Source: SLFT01 sp964493075 (GTDB lineage: Bacteria > Hydrogenedentota > Hydrogenedentia > Hydrogenedentales > CAITNO01). Taken from it: 31,438 nt of DNA. Made by a program: the position numbers and the translations under genes. The DNA lies in assembly GCA_964493075.1 (NCBI GenBank), contig CAZBNU010000026.1:1-31438 (forward strand). Direction: 5' to 3'. The stretch's first letter is position 1; every line of letters starts with the position of its first letter. The notes beneath the pieces are model-generated. The model saw only the letters and a list, made by a program, of their open reading frames with translations, searched no databases and was not told the DNA's origin. This document shows positions 24,009 to 31,438 of the stretch, piece by piece.

Positions 24009-25289
24009 ATGTTTTATTTCACTTGCAAAGGATATGCATTGCTTATTTCATGTTTTGCATTACTGGTGGGTATTTCTGTCGCAGCAGCCGACTGGCCGCA
24101 GATGGCAGGACCCAATCGCACTAATATATCAGAGGAGACCGGTATTGCGCGCTCCTGGCCGGAGAAGGGGCCAAAGGTGCTCTGGACGGTTTCACTGGGC
24201 GAAGGCTTTGCTTCCCCTTCGATTAAAGACGGAAAGGTATACATACTGGATCGACCAGACGACGAATGGGATGTTCTCCGTTGTTTCGATTTGGAAACGG
24301 GAGAAGAAATGTGGAATTTCCCCTATGCTGCACCGGGCAAGGTCAGTTATGAAGGCTCCCGAACGGCCCCTACAATTGAAGGCAACCGCATTTATTTTGT
24401 GGGGGTGTTGGGCCATTTTCACTGTGTTGATCTGGAAACGCGCCTTCCTCTCTGGAAGAAGCACATCCGTGAGGATTTCGGCGAGGAAACACCCCACTGG
24501 GGGGTTGCCCAGGCACCATCCATTTACAATGACCTTGTAATTGTTGCGCCTCAGGCGAAGGATGCCGGGGTAGTTGCGTATAACAAGGAGTCCGGTGAAC
24601 TGGTCTGGAAAACACCCATGCTGGGATCATTAGGATACTCAACACCGGTGATTACCACCCTGTGTGGCGTGGACCAGGTGATCATGGTTACCGCTGGCGA
24701 TGTCGCCGCTACCGGCATATCCATCGAAGATGGGACAGTGTTGTGGCAATATAATAACTGGAAGTGCAAAATCCCGATTCCCTACGCCACTACGCTGCCA
24801 GACAATCGCCTTTTTATTACCGGCGGGTACGGCGCGGGATCCGCTATGATCCAGTTGCAGCTGGTGGACGGAAAATTTAAGGCTACAGAGTTATTCAAGA
24901 CCGACGAGTGCGGCAGCCAGATTCAGCAGCCCATTTTATTTGAGGATCATCTGTATGTGAATAGCAATTCCAACGAACGGGAAGACGGGCTCATGTGCCT
25001 GACCCTGGATGGCAAGGTTCTCTGGAAAACCCGCGATACTACCTTGAAATGGTTTGCCACTACTTTTGAACGGGGCCCACTGCTGTTTGCAGACGGTTTG
25101 CTTTTCAATTTGGACGGCAAGAAGGGCAACCTGCATCTGATTGAACCTTCACCGAAGGAATACAAGGAACTGGCACAGGTTAAAATACTTGGAGGCAAGC
25201 AAATCTGGGCGCCCATGGCGTTGTCACAGGGAAAACTTGTGTTGCGCAGTCAGAGTGAAATGAAATGCCTGGATGTGAAAAATCCATAA
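24009..25289 (+). CDS. Secreted PQQ-like beta-propeller protein (operon copy A)
   Basis: A 426-aa protein, first gene of the plus-strand operon. The signal peptide covers about residues 1-27 (ALLISCFALLVGISVAAA). The mature part starts DWPQMAGPNRTNISEE, a characteristic opening of this family, and continues with propeller blades (GKVYILDRP, CFDLETGEEMW, CVDLETRLPLW, YNKESGELVW, GISIEDGTVLW, CLTLDGKVLW). It ends IWAPMALSQGKLVLRSQSEMKCLDVKNP in two parts: the IWAPMAL block and CLDVKNP. AGGAG lies 7 nt before the ATG. The next gene begins 18 nt after the stop. The protein is probably periplasmic or surface-exposed; its ligand is unknown. Confidence 0.9.
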   Translation: MFYFTCKGYALLISCFALLVGISVAAADWPQMAGPNRTNISEETGIARSWPEKGPKVLWTVSLGEGFASPSIKDGKVYILDRPDDEWDVLRCFDLETGEEMWNFPYAAPGKVSYEGSRTAPTIEGNRIYFVGVLGHFHCVDLETRLPLWKKHIREDFGEETPHWGVAQAPSIYNDLVIVAPQAKDAGVVAYNKESGELVWKTPMLGSLGYSTPVITTLCGVDQVIMVTAGDVAATGISIEDGTVLWQYNNWKCKIPIPYATTLPDNRLFITGGYGAGSAMIQLQLVDGKFKATELFKTDECGSQIQQPILFEDHLYVNSNSNEREDGLMCLTLDGKVLWKTRDTTLKWFATTFERGPLLFADGLLFNLDGKKGNLHLIEPSPKEYKELAQVKILGGKQIWAPMALSQGKLVLRSQSEMKCLDVKNP

Positions 25290-25307
25290 ACGATCAAGGC
25301 GGTATTT

Positions 25308-26731
25308 TTGCTTTCATCAACCCATCATAGACTGGCCGGTATCGGCGCATTTGCTCTTTCAGGAGTAATTGCGGTGACAGCCTTTTTTGCATGGATCGGT
25401 CAGGAATCGCTTTCCGATATGGCGGTGCGACTGCCCGGAAATGACGGCAGACCCGCAACGGTGCGCGCGGAAGACGGGCCGGTGGATTTTACCGGCGTTT
25501 TCCAAACCTTTGACGGTACGCCTGCCACACTACCGGGCACGTGGCCCCGGTTTCGCGGTGCAAACTTTGACAACATCGCTGCCGAGGCGCCAACCTTGGC
25601 AGATGCTTGGGGACCGGACGGGCCGCCTGTGCTGTGGACCACCGATTTGGGTTCGGGTTACGCCGGGCCTGTGGTGCAGGATGGTCGGGTCTATGTGCTG
25701 GACTATGACGAGGAAACCCGTTCCGATGCAATGCGCTGCTTTTCACTGGAAGATGGTAAAGAAATATGGCGGCACGCTTATAGCATCGAGATAGTGCGCA
25801 ATCACGGCATGTCGCGCACGGTGCCTGCCGTTGCTGATGGTTACGTGGTGTCCATTGGCCCGCGCTGCCATGTGTTGTGCCTTGACGCACAGACCGGCGC
25901 GTTGCAATGGGGCATCGATCTGCAGCGCGAATACGAGACTGAAGAGCCGCTCTGGTATACCGGGCAATGCCCGCTGATTGACAACGGGCAAGTAATTCTT
26001 GCGCCAGGGGCTCCCGACGCGTTGCTGATGGCAGTGGCGCTGGATACAGGCGAGGTGGTCTGGAAAACCCCGAATCCCATGGGCTGGCAAATGTCCCATT
26101 CCTCCATTATGCCCATAACGATTGCGGGGCGACGCATGTATGTATATACGGCAGTGGGCGGGGTTGTTGGTATTGCCGCAGATGGTGAGGATACAGGTGC
26201 GTTGTTGTGGCAGGTGCCCTGGGACGCCAAAATTGTTGCACCGTCGCCTGTAGCGATTGGGGACAACCAGATTCTTGCATTAGCAGGATATGGTATGGGC
26301 GGGTTGGTGTTAAAGGTAAACGCAACAGCAGATGGCTTTGAAGGCCAACAAGTATCGCGACACAGCGCCAAGGATGGTGTTGCTGCGGAACAGCATACGC
26401 CTATCGTCCACGACGGCCTGATCTACTCCATCATGCCGAAAGATGCTGGCGCCATGCGCGCCCAGTTTGTGTGTTATCATCCGGACGGAACGCTGGTCTG
26501 GTCCAGTGGCCAGGAGAACCGGTTTGGACTGGGCCCCTGGCTGTTGGCGGACAACAAATTTTATGTGCTTGATGATGATGGCGTGCTGTATTTGCTTCGC
26601 GCTTCCAAAGAACAATATGAACTGCTGGACAAGGCAAAGGTATTGCAGGACCATGAATCGTGGGCGCCTATGGCATTGGCGCACAACCGCCTACTCGTGC
26701 GCGATATGGAACAGATGGCATGCCTGGATGT
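25308..26731 (+). CDS. Membrane-anchored PQQ-like beta-propeller (operon copy B), 3' end in gap
   Basis: Starts with TTG, supported by AAGGCGG about 5 nt upstream and the 18-nt spacing from the previous gene. Residues about 10-28 form a signal anchor (IGAFALSGVIAVTAFFAWI). After a linker the propeller opens with TWPRFRGANFDNIAAEAP and carries the same blades as copy A, including GYGMGGLVL and SWAPMALAHNRLLV. The sequence breaks off at CLDV, where copy A has CLDVKNP-stop, so only a few residues are probably missing. The open frame runs through the 100 N into an NHL-type protein, but the fusion is not credible. About 475 aa are visible. Confidence 0.85.
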
Positions 26732-26831
26732 NNNNNNNNNNNNNNNNNNNNNNNNNNNNNNNNNNNNNNNNNNNNNNNNNNNNNNNNNNNNNNNNNNNNN
26801 NNNNNNNNNNNNNNNNNNNNNNNNNNNNNNN
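26732..26831. other. Assembly gap, 100 N, size unknown
   Basis: A placeholder of exactly 100 N. Unlike the first gap, the flanking sequences do not repeat each other, so bases are truly missing. It should contain the last residues of propeller copy B and the start of the NHL-like gene, including its signal peptide. Confidence 0.95.
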
Positions 26832-27740
26832 TCGCTGGTGTATGATGTCTCCGAATACGAGGCTTCAGCGGAAGAGAACGTGTGTTATACCGAAACTGGA
26901 CGCATTAAACTGAATATGGAGTATCCTTCTGCTCTCGCGCTTAATCCTGAAGGCAATATTCTGGTTGCTGGGGATGGCATAATCGTTACGCTTGATGCTG
27001 CTGGCAAGGAAAAGCTGCGAACAGAAATCAATGAGCATCCACGGTGTATGGCTGTGGCACCCGATGGAATCATCTATCTCGGCATGCGGGATCATGTGGC
27101 TGTGTTGGACGCATCCGGCAAGGCAATGGCTTTGTGGGACTCGCTGGGAGAGCGTGCCTGGCTGACTTCCATTGCCGCCGACGAAACATCGGTGTTCGTC
27201 GCGGATTCCGGCAATGCCTGTGTGTACCGTTATGACCGTGAAGGCACCTTGCAGAACACTATTAACAAGCGAGATGTGGAAAAGGACATCCCCGGATTCT
27301 CTGTGCCCAGTCACTACTTTGATGTCGCCCTTGACCCCATGGATTCCCTGTGGATTGTCCATCCCGGCAAACTGGGTGTGGAAAATTACCGATATGACGG
27401 TACGTTATTAAGCGCCTGGTATCAACCGGGATTCAAACCAGACCAGTTCCCCGGCTGCTGCAATCCCGCGCATATTGCGTTTGCATCCAACAGTTCGCTC
27501 ATCGCCGCACAAAAAGGTATTAACGCTGTGAAAGCCTTTGCCGCCGACAGGTCGTTTATCGGCGTGGTGGCGCCTCCGGAACTGCTGGACACCGGCTGGA
27601 AGCCTGCGGATTTTCCGGACGACATGACGCCGGTACGCGATCTCGCGGTAGATGCCAACGACCGTATTCTGGTCTTGCATGGGCCTCTTTGCGCACTCCT
27701 CATTTTTGAACCCAACCTGGATGTACAGGAGCAATCATGA
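26832..27740 (+). CDS. NHL-like beta-propeller protein, 5' end in gap
   Basis: About 302 residues are visible. The first ones (YDVSEYEASAEENVCYTETG) precede a six-bladed-type propeller with NHL-like blades: PSALALNPEGNILVAGDG, RCMAVAPDGIIYLGM, TSIAADETSVFVADSGNA with VYRYDREG, then YFDVALDPMDSLWIVHPG and RDLAVDANDRILVLHG. Such proteins bind ligands or partner proteins; no enzyme residues stand out. The N-terminus, where an export signal would be, lies in the gap. Its TGA overlaps the ATG of the ferredoxin gene as ATGA, showing translational coupling. This makes it a probable partner of the iron-sulfur proteins. Confidence 0.8.
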   Translation, partial: SLVYDVSEYEASAEENVCYTETGRIKLNMEYPSALALNPEGNILVAGDGIIVTLDAAGKEKLRTEINEHPRCMAVAPDGIIYLGMRDHVAVLDASGKAMALWDSLGERAWLTSIAADETSVFVADSGNACVYRYDREGTLQNTINKRDVEKDIPGFSVPSHYFDVALDPMDSLWIVHPGKLGVENYRYDGTLLSAWYQPGFKPDQFPGCCNPAHIAFASNSSLIAAQKGINAVKAFAADRSFIGVVAPPELLDTGWKPADFPDDMTPVRDLAVDANDRILVLHGPLCALLIFEPNLDVQEQS

Positions 27741-28297
27741 AAAAGGAAAAACAGCCTGGACGCCGTGAATTCATCCGTGCCGCTGCTGCTGTAGCCATCG
27801 GCGGCGGCGTGTGGATGGCCGCAACGCCGTCCTCCGAAGCATGGGTATGGCAGATTGACCCCGCCAAATGCACCCAATGCGGACGCTGTGCCACAAACTG
27901 CGTGGTGAATCCGTCCGCCGTGAAATGTGTTCACGCCACGCGCATCTGCGGCTACTGTGATTTGTGCAGCGGCTATCTGCAACCCGGCTCCCCGGCATTG
28001 GATACGGGCGCGGAAAACGAATTGTGCCCCACCGCCGCCATCAATCGCAAGTTTGTGGAAAACCCCTACTTCGCTTATGCCATAGATGAGGACCTCTGCA
28101 TCGGTTGCGGTAAATGCGTCAAGGGCTGCGGCCAGTTCGGCAATGGCTCCCTGTACCTGCAGATCAAACGCGACCTCTGCGTGAACTGCAACGAATGCGC
28201 CATTGCCCGGGACTGCCCATCCGATGCCATCCAGCGCATTCCCCTGAGCCAGGCCTATGTCTTGAAATACAACGAGACCGGCAAGGGGGATGAATGA
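27737..28297 (+). CDS. Tat-exported polyferredoxin (4Fe-4S)
   Basis: A 186-aa periplasmic-type electron carrier. The Tat signal is GRREFIRAAAAVAIGGG, with cleavage near SSEAW. Cysteine groups follow: CTQCGRCATNC (about residue 51), CVHATRICGYCDLC (about 72), a lone LCPTAA, CIGCGKCVKGCGQFGNG (about 116) and CVNCNECAIARDCP (about 140). This could bind three to four clusters, although the second and third groups are irregular. It should pass electrons outside the cytoplasmic membrane. Start and stop each share four nucleotides (ATGA) with the neighbours, the tightest coupling in the window, so it is very likely made together with the NHL-like protein and the NosR/NapH-like protein. Confidence 0.9.
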   Translation: MKKEKQPGRREFIRAAAAVAIGGGVWMAATPSSEAWVWQIDPAKCTQCGRCATNCVVNPSAVKCVHATRICGYCDLCSGYLQPGSPALDTGAENELCPTAAINRKFVENPYFAYAIDEDLCIGCGKCVKGCGQFGNGSLYLQIKRDLCVNCNECAIARDCPSDAIQRIPLSQAYVLKYNETGKGDE

Positions 28298-29619
28298 TAG
28301 CCGGTAAGTTCAAAACAGAACGGGTTAAGGCATATTTCATCAGTCCTACGCGTCTTACTTATCCTACACGTCCTACTTCCGTGTTTCTGATGATGCTTTT
28401 ACTACTTCCCCTTGCTACCCACGCCGAATTCCGCTTCCCCATGCCGGAATTCACCACGGGGTATGAGCACGAAGCAATGAAGCTTCCGGAGGCAGCACTG
28501 ACACCGGTCTGGCTGGACATTACCCTGTTGGTGGGACTGATGGCGTTGACCGCATGGGCGGTGTTGCGCCGTCGTTCACGGAATCTGGTGCTGTTCTTTT
28601 CTTTTATCACGCTGGCGTACTTCGGTTTCTACCGTAAAGGATGCGTGTGTTCCGTGGGTTCCGTGCAGAATGTGCTGGACGCCTACATCGGCACAGGCAG
28701 TGTACTGCCTTTTGTGGTGGCAGCGTTTTTCCTGCTCCCCCTGCTCTTCGCCCTGTACTTCGGGCGGGTATTCTGCGCGTCCGTATGTCCGCTGGGTGCA
28801 GCGCAGGAAGCATGTGCCGTCTACCCGGTGCAGGTGCCGAAGCCGGTGGACGCGGCCCTCGGCATGTTGGCCTATGCCTACCTTGGTCTTGCAGTGATGG
28901 GCATTGTCATGGACTGCGGATTCCTCATCTGCCGCTACGATCCCTTTGTCGGGTTCTTCCGTCAGGGCGGCAGTTTCAACATGCTGCTTCTCGGCGGGAT
29001 CATGCTGACGGTTGGCATTTTTATCGCCCGTCCCTATTGCCGTTATTTCTGTCCCTACGGAGTGCTGCTGCGATGGGTCTCCATCTTCTCGCGGCGTCAC
29101 GCTACCATCACACCCGCGGAATGTGTGCAATGCCGCTTGTGTGAAGAGGCATGTCCCTATAATGCCATCATCCTGCCGGAACCGGCGACGGCTCCCGAAT
29201 CAAAACGGGAAGGCGGACGCAGGCTGGGCAGGTTGTTGCTTGTGTCGCCACTGGTGGTGTTATTCGCGGCAGGTATCGGCTGGAGCGCCCATCCCATGCT
29301 GTCGCGCATGCACCCAACGGTGCGCCTTGCGGAGATGGTTGCCGCCGAAGAAGCGGGACGTGTCACCGAAACCACCATAGAAACAGATGCCTTCCGCGAA
29401 GGCGACCAGACAATACCGGCCTTGTATGCAGAAGCACACGCCATAAACGAACGCTTCAAGTATGCGGGCGCGGCCTTTGGTGTGTTTATGGGCATTGCGA
29501 TTTGTGGACGTCTGTTCCGATTGTCCATACTGCGCCACCAGCATGACTACACCATAGACAAGGGCGAATGCCTCAGTTGTGCCCGATGTTTCAAATACTG
29601 TCCCGTGGAGAAACCATAA
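28294..29619 (+). CDS. NosR/NapH-like polytopic 4Fe-4S membrane protein
   Basis: A 441-aa membrane protein. After a short N-terminal stretch there is a signal-like helix (VFLMMLLLLPLATHA) and then FRFPMPEFTTGYE, a family opening. About seven membrane helices follow. Redox motifs are GCVCSVGSVQN, CASVCPLGAAQE and CRYFCPYGVLLR (NosR/NapH-type CxxxCP), then a cytoplasmic-type ferredoxin motif CVQCRLCEEACPYNA and a terminal CLSCARCFKYCPVEKP. NosR and NapH proteins move electrons between the quinone pool and periplasmic enzymes. No FMN-binding domain is visible, unlike full-length NosR. The ATG overlaps the ferredoxin stop (ATGA). Residues 17-29 are encoded by a 9-nt tandem repeat. Confidence 0.9.
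   Translation: MIAGKFKTERVKAYFISPTRLTYPTRPTSVFLMMLLLLPLATHAEFRFPMPEFTTGYEHEAMKLPEAALTPVWLDITLLVGLMALTAWAVLRRRSRNLVLFFSFITLAYFGFYRKGCVCSVGSVQNVLDAYIGTGSVLPFVVAAFFLLPLLFALYFGRVFCASVCPLGAAQEACAVYPVQVPKPVDAALGMLAYAYLGLAVMGIVMDCGFLICRYDPFVGFFRQGGSFNMLLLGGIMLTVGIFIARPYCRYFCPYGVLLRWVSIFSRRHATITPAECVQCRLCEEACPYNAIILPEPATAPESKREGGRRLGRLLLVSPLVVLFAAGIGWSAHPMLSRMHPTVRLAEMVAAEEAGRVTETTIETDAFREGDQTIPALYAEAHAINERFKYAGAAFGVFMGIAICGRLFRLSILRHQHDYTIDKGECLSCARCFKYCPVEKP
28343..28378. repeat. In-frame 9-nt tandem repeat, four units
   Basis: Units GTCCTACGC, GTCTTACTT, ATCCTACAC, GTCCTACTT, a degenerate 9-nt period inside the NosR/NapH-like gene. Because the unit is three codons, it encodes the peptide rhythm SPT-RLT-YPT-RPT just before the signal-like helix. 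Confidence 0.8.
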
Positions 29620-29653
29620 ATGGTGGGTTTCGCATTCGCTTCACCCACCCTAC
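29618..29653 (-). repeat. 36-nt dispersed REP-like element, copy 2
   Basis: The reverse complement matches 13012-13047 at 32 of 36 positions. It begins in the stop codon of the NosR/NapH-like gene and ends directly before the AGGAG ribosome site of the next gene, filling most of the 46-nt junction. Confidence 0.8.
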
Positions 29654-29665
29654 AGGAGCCGAATT

Positions 29666-30664
29666 TTGCTTGACTTGAACACCCCTGAAACAAGACTTAT
29701 TGTTTCCGTACTGCGGGAAAGCGCTGTCATGGCGAAGCATATCCAGCAGGACATGATGCTCATGGACATGACCAAGAGCGACCTCTCGCCAGTGACCGTT
29801 GCGGATTTCGCGATACAGGCGCTCACAGCATATCGCCTGCGCAAGGCATTTCCTGATGCGATTCTTGTAGGTGAGGAAAACGCTGACCGCCTGCGTGAAC
29901 CCGATAATGCTGCCATGCTGCAAGTCATCACCGGCTATGTGAAAAAAATGATCCCTGAAGCTGCCCCGGAAAAAATCTGCGACTGGATTGATACCGGCGC
30001 TGAAACAAGCGGCGATCGGTTCTGGACGCTCGACCCCATTGACGGCACCAAGGGATATCGGCGCGGCGATCAGTATGCCGTGGCATTGGCGTTTCTTGAA
30101 AGGGGACAAGTGCTTTTTGGTGGGCTGGCGTGTCCCGGACTGGATGCGGACTGTATGCCTGCGGAAAACAGTTGCGGCGCGTTAACCATTGCACAAAGAA
30201 ACTGCGGCGCATGGTGTGCGCCCCTGAATGATGCGGACGCGCCTTACAAGCAGATGCACGTATCCAAATGCGCAACACCTGCAGAAGCACGGCTGCTCCG
30301 TTCTGTGGAATCCGGACACACCAACGTCTCCCAGATAGAAGAGATTGCTGCGCACCTGAGCATTCCTGCGGACAACATGGTGCGCATGGACAGTCAGGCA
30401 AAATATGCCACCCTCGCCGCCGGTCACGGAGAACTGCTCTACAGACTCCTGTCACCCTCGCGCCCGGACTACAAGGAATGTATCTGGGACCATGCGGCAG
30501 GCGCCATCGTGCTGGAAGAAGCAGGCGGCCGCGTCAGCGACCTGAACGGGAAACCTTTTGACTTCACCACGGGTCGTAAGATGACGGAAAACACCGGGCT
30601 CTTTGCCTCTAATGGATTGTTGCATGATGCCGGACTGAAAGCCGTGGCAGCAGTAACAAAGTAA
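29666..30664 (+). CDS. 3'(2'),5'-bisphosphate nucleotidase, HAL2/CysQ type
   Basis: A 332-aa protein of the inositol monophosphatase superfamily. Conserved metal and substrate blocks are VGEEN, DPIDGTKGYRRGDQYAVALA and, near the C-terminus, WDHAAGAIVLEEAGGRVSD. The KYATLAAGHGELLYRLL block and the spacing fit the HAL2/CysQ branch, which removes the 3'-phosphate from PAP and protects sulfate-assimilating cells from its build-up. The start is the TTG at 29666, with AGGAG at 29654-29658 and a 7-nt spacer. The longer ATG frame at 29579 would lie inside the upstream gene and read through the REP element. No sulfate gene is nearby, so its place after the iron-sulfur operon is unexplained. Confidence 0.9.
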   Translation: MLDLNTPETRLIVSVLRESAVMAKHIQQDMMLMDMTKSDLSPVTVADFAIQALTAYRLRKAFPDAILVGEENADRLREPDNAAMLQVITGYVKKMIPEAAPEKICDWIDTGAETSGDRFWTLDPIDGTKGYRRGDQYAVALAFLERGQVLFGGLACPGLDADCMPAENSCGALTIAQRNCGAWCAPLNDADAPYKQMHVSKCATPAEARLLRSVESGHTNVSQIEEIAAHLSIPADNMVRMDSQAKYATLAAGHGELLYRLLSPSRPDYKECIWDHAAGAIVLEEAGGRVSDLNGKPFDFTTGRKMTENTGLFASNGLLHDAGLKAVAAVTK

Positions 30665-30734
30665 CAGGTAGGAACAGAACCGCGAACACAAACAATAAGT
30701 TGATTTTAACATGAAGTTGAATTTACGGAGAGAC

Positions 30735-30833
30735 AACCGCTACCGTCATTGCGAGGTACGAAGCAATCTGGTGTTACATGGAAGCCTGTCTGTCAAAGAG
30801 ATTGCTTCGTACCTCGCAATGACGGTAGCGGTT
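30735..30833. repeat. Perfect 35-bp inverted repeat with 29-nt loop (REP/MITE-like)
   Basis: Arms 30735-30769 and 30799-30833 are exact reverse complements. The arms contain CGTCATTGCGAGG and GAAGCAATCT, cores of a palindromic repeat widespread in bacterial genomes. It occupies most of the 226-bp intergenic region between the nucleotidase and the TolC-like gene and could act as a bidirectional transcript end. Confidence 0.92.
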
Positions 30834-30862
30834 TACTTCTTGTACTACCTGCAAACTGGATT

Positions 30863-30877
30863 GCGGGCAACGCCCGC
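30863..30877. repeat. Short GC-rich hairpin (REP-like), second occurrence
   Basis: GCGGGC-AAC-GCCCGC, followed by GTT as at 11526-11540. It lies 13 nt before the predicted start of the TolC-like gene, where it could hide the start region in the mRNA. Confidence 0.6.
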
Positions 30878-30890
30878 GTTAGAGATAGTA

Positions 30891-31438
30891 ATGACATCCA
30901 TACGATCTTTACATAAACCATACACGGCTACGCTGTTGCTCTTGCTGGCGGTTGTCCTCGCGGGATGCTCCATCACACGCCACCGCGAGCGCGCAGATGC
31001 CGAGGTCTATACCATCATCGCTGAAAAAAGCGAGGTAGTGCCGGGTGCGGAACAGGAGTTTTCCATTGAGCCTCCCCCCGACGCATTCGATCTTGCCCTT
31101 CTGGAAACAGCGACCGAAACAGATGAAAGCCTTGGTGCCGCTGTGCCTTCCGAATCCGGCTGCGTGATCATCACCCTGGAACAGGCCATTACCCTGGCGA
31201 CGCAACGCAACCGCGGCTACCTGAGCGAAAAGGAATCGCTCTATCTGCAGGCGCTTGCCCTGACCCTCGATCGTCACCGGTACACGCCCATATTTTCCGG
31301 AAGCGCCTCCGCCGATTTGCAGCGAACCGCCAGTGACGTCATGGACCCGTCCATGTTCAACGAAGCCATGGCAGGGGCGGGCGCGGTGATTGCGCAACTG
31401 GAACAGATTACCGGCACACAGGCGGACCTGCTGCGCGC
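30891..31438 (+). CDS. TolC-family outer-membrane lipoprotein, truncated by window end
   Basis: An open frame of 182 codons that runs off the right edge. Residues 1-25 form a lipoprotein signal with the lipobox VVLAGC, so Cys26 should be lipidated. A proline- and acid-rich linker follows (PPPDAFDLALLETATETDES), then ITLEQAITLATQRNRGYLSE and ALTLDRHRYTPIFSGSASAD, the usual opening of a TolC/OEP channel domain in which long helices begin after LxxAIxLAxxxN. Such proteins form the outer-membrane part of efflux or type I secretion systems; partners would lie beyond the window. The ribosome site is poor (only GAG nearby) and a GC hairpin precedes the ATG, so an upstream TTG at 30861 is a less likely alternative. 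Confidence 0.8.
   Translation, partial: MTSIRSLHKPYTATLLLLLAVVLAGCSITRHRERADAEVYTIIAEKSEVVPGAEQEFSIEPPPDAFDLALLETATETDESLGAAVPSESGCVIITLEQAITLATQRNRGYLSEKESLYLQALALTLDRHRYTPIFSGSASADLQRTASDVMDPSMFNEAMAGAGAVIAQLEQITGTQADLLR

Noticed and set aside
30735..30833. tRNA or structured RNA gene
   Set aside because: The fold is a single long hairpin with exact arms of a known repeat class and no cloverleaf or CCA end.

Overview
The window looks like a metagenome-derived chromosomal scaffold from a Gram-negative bacterium of the PVC superphylum or Candidatus Hydrogenedentes type. This placement is inferred from gene content; there is no rRNA or marker gene to test it. The pointers are two pseudopilin-like proteins with an N-terminal prepilin methylation helix and a C-terminal H-x9-DG motif, two Tat-exported Gfo/Idh/MocA oxidoreductases, several secreted PQQ-like beta-propellers, GH28 and GH9 glycoside hydrolase-type proteins, and a TolC-like outer-membrane lipoprotein. 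No tRNA, rRNA, CRISPR array, phage gene or transposase was seen. Two runs of exactly 100 N (6581-6680 and 26732-26831) are scaffold placeholders.

Layout. 1-1757 (minus): a three-gene cluster of exported or membrane proteins with no assigned function, including an overlapping 49-codon membrane ORF coupled through TGATG; a possible C-terminal relic of a Gfo/Idh gene lies at 34-108. 2005-3268: pseudopilin gene convergent with a DUF2283 gene. 3320-6160 (minus): GH28 polygalacturonase-like enzyme followed by a Tat-exported Gfo/Idh dehydrogenase, separated by a 27-bp-arm inverted repeat. 6342-6743: a strong-looking promoter and ribosome site driving a 53-aa membrane protein that is split by a false assembly gap. 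6744-7285: repeat-rich, gene-free. 7286-10718 (minus): acetyl-CoA synthetase (acs) followed by an OFA-family carboxylate transporter, each with its own terminator hairpin. 11042-12954 (minus): ArgA-type GNAT, endonuclease/exonuclease/phosphatase-fold protein, and Mpo1-like (DUF962) membrane protein. 13129-21572 (plus): a second Gfo/Idh, a roughly 1,700-aa membrane protein with TPR super-repeats, and a GH9-type protein lacking the usual catalytic aspartate motif. 21587-23831 (minus): second pseudopilin and a PQQ-like propeller.

24009-30664 (plus) is the most distinctive part. Two PQQ-like propellers, an NHL-like propeller, a Tat-exported polyferredoxin and a NosR/NapH-like membrane iron-sulfur protein are tightly packed (18 nt, then two ATGA overlaps where sequence is continuous), followed by a HAL2/CysQ-type bisphosphate nucleotidase. 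This looks like an electron-transfer module at the cell envelope without a recognisable catalytic subunit. The window ends in a truncated TolC-family lipoprotein.

The genes suggest a heterotroph that degrades plant or algal polysaccharide, oxidises sugars with exported dehydrogenases and assimilates acetate. The intergenic regions are rich in REP-like inverted repeats (13012, 29618, 30735, 11526, 30863, 7013, 4713) and short tandem repeats (7-nt at 1802, 9-nt in frame at 28343).
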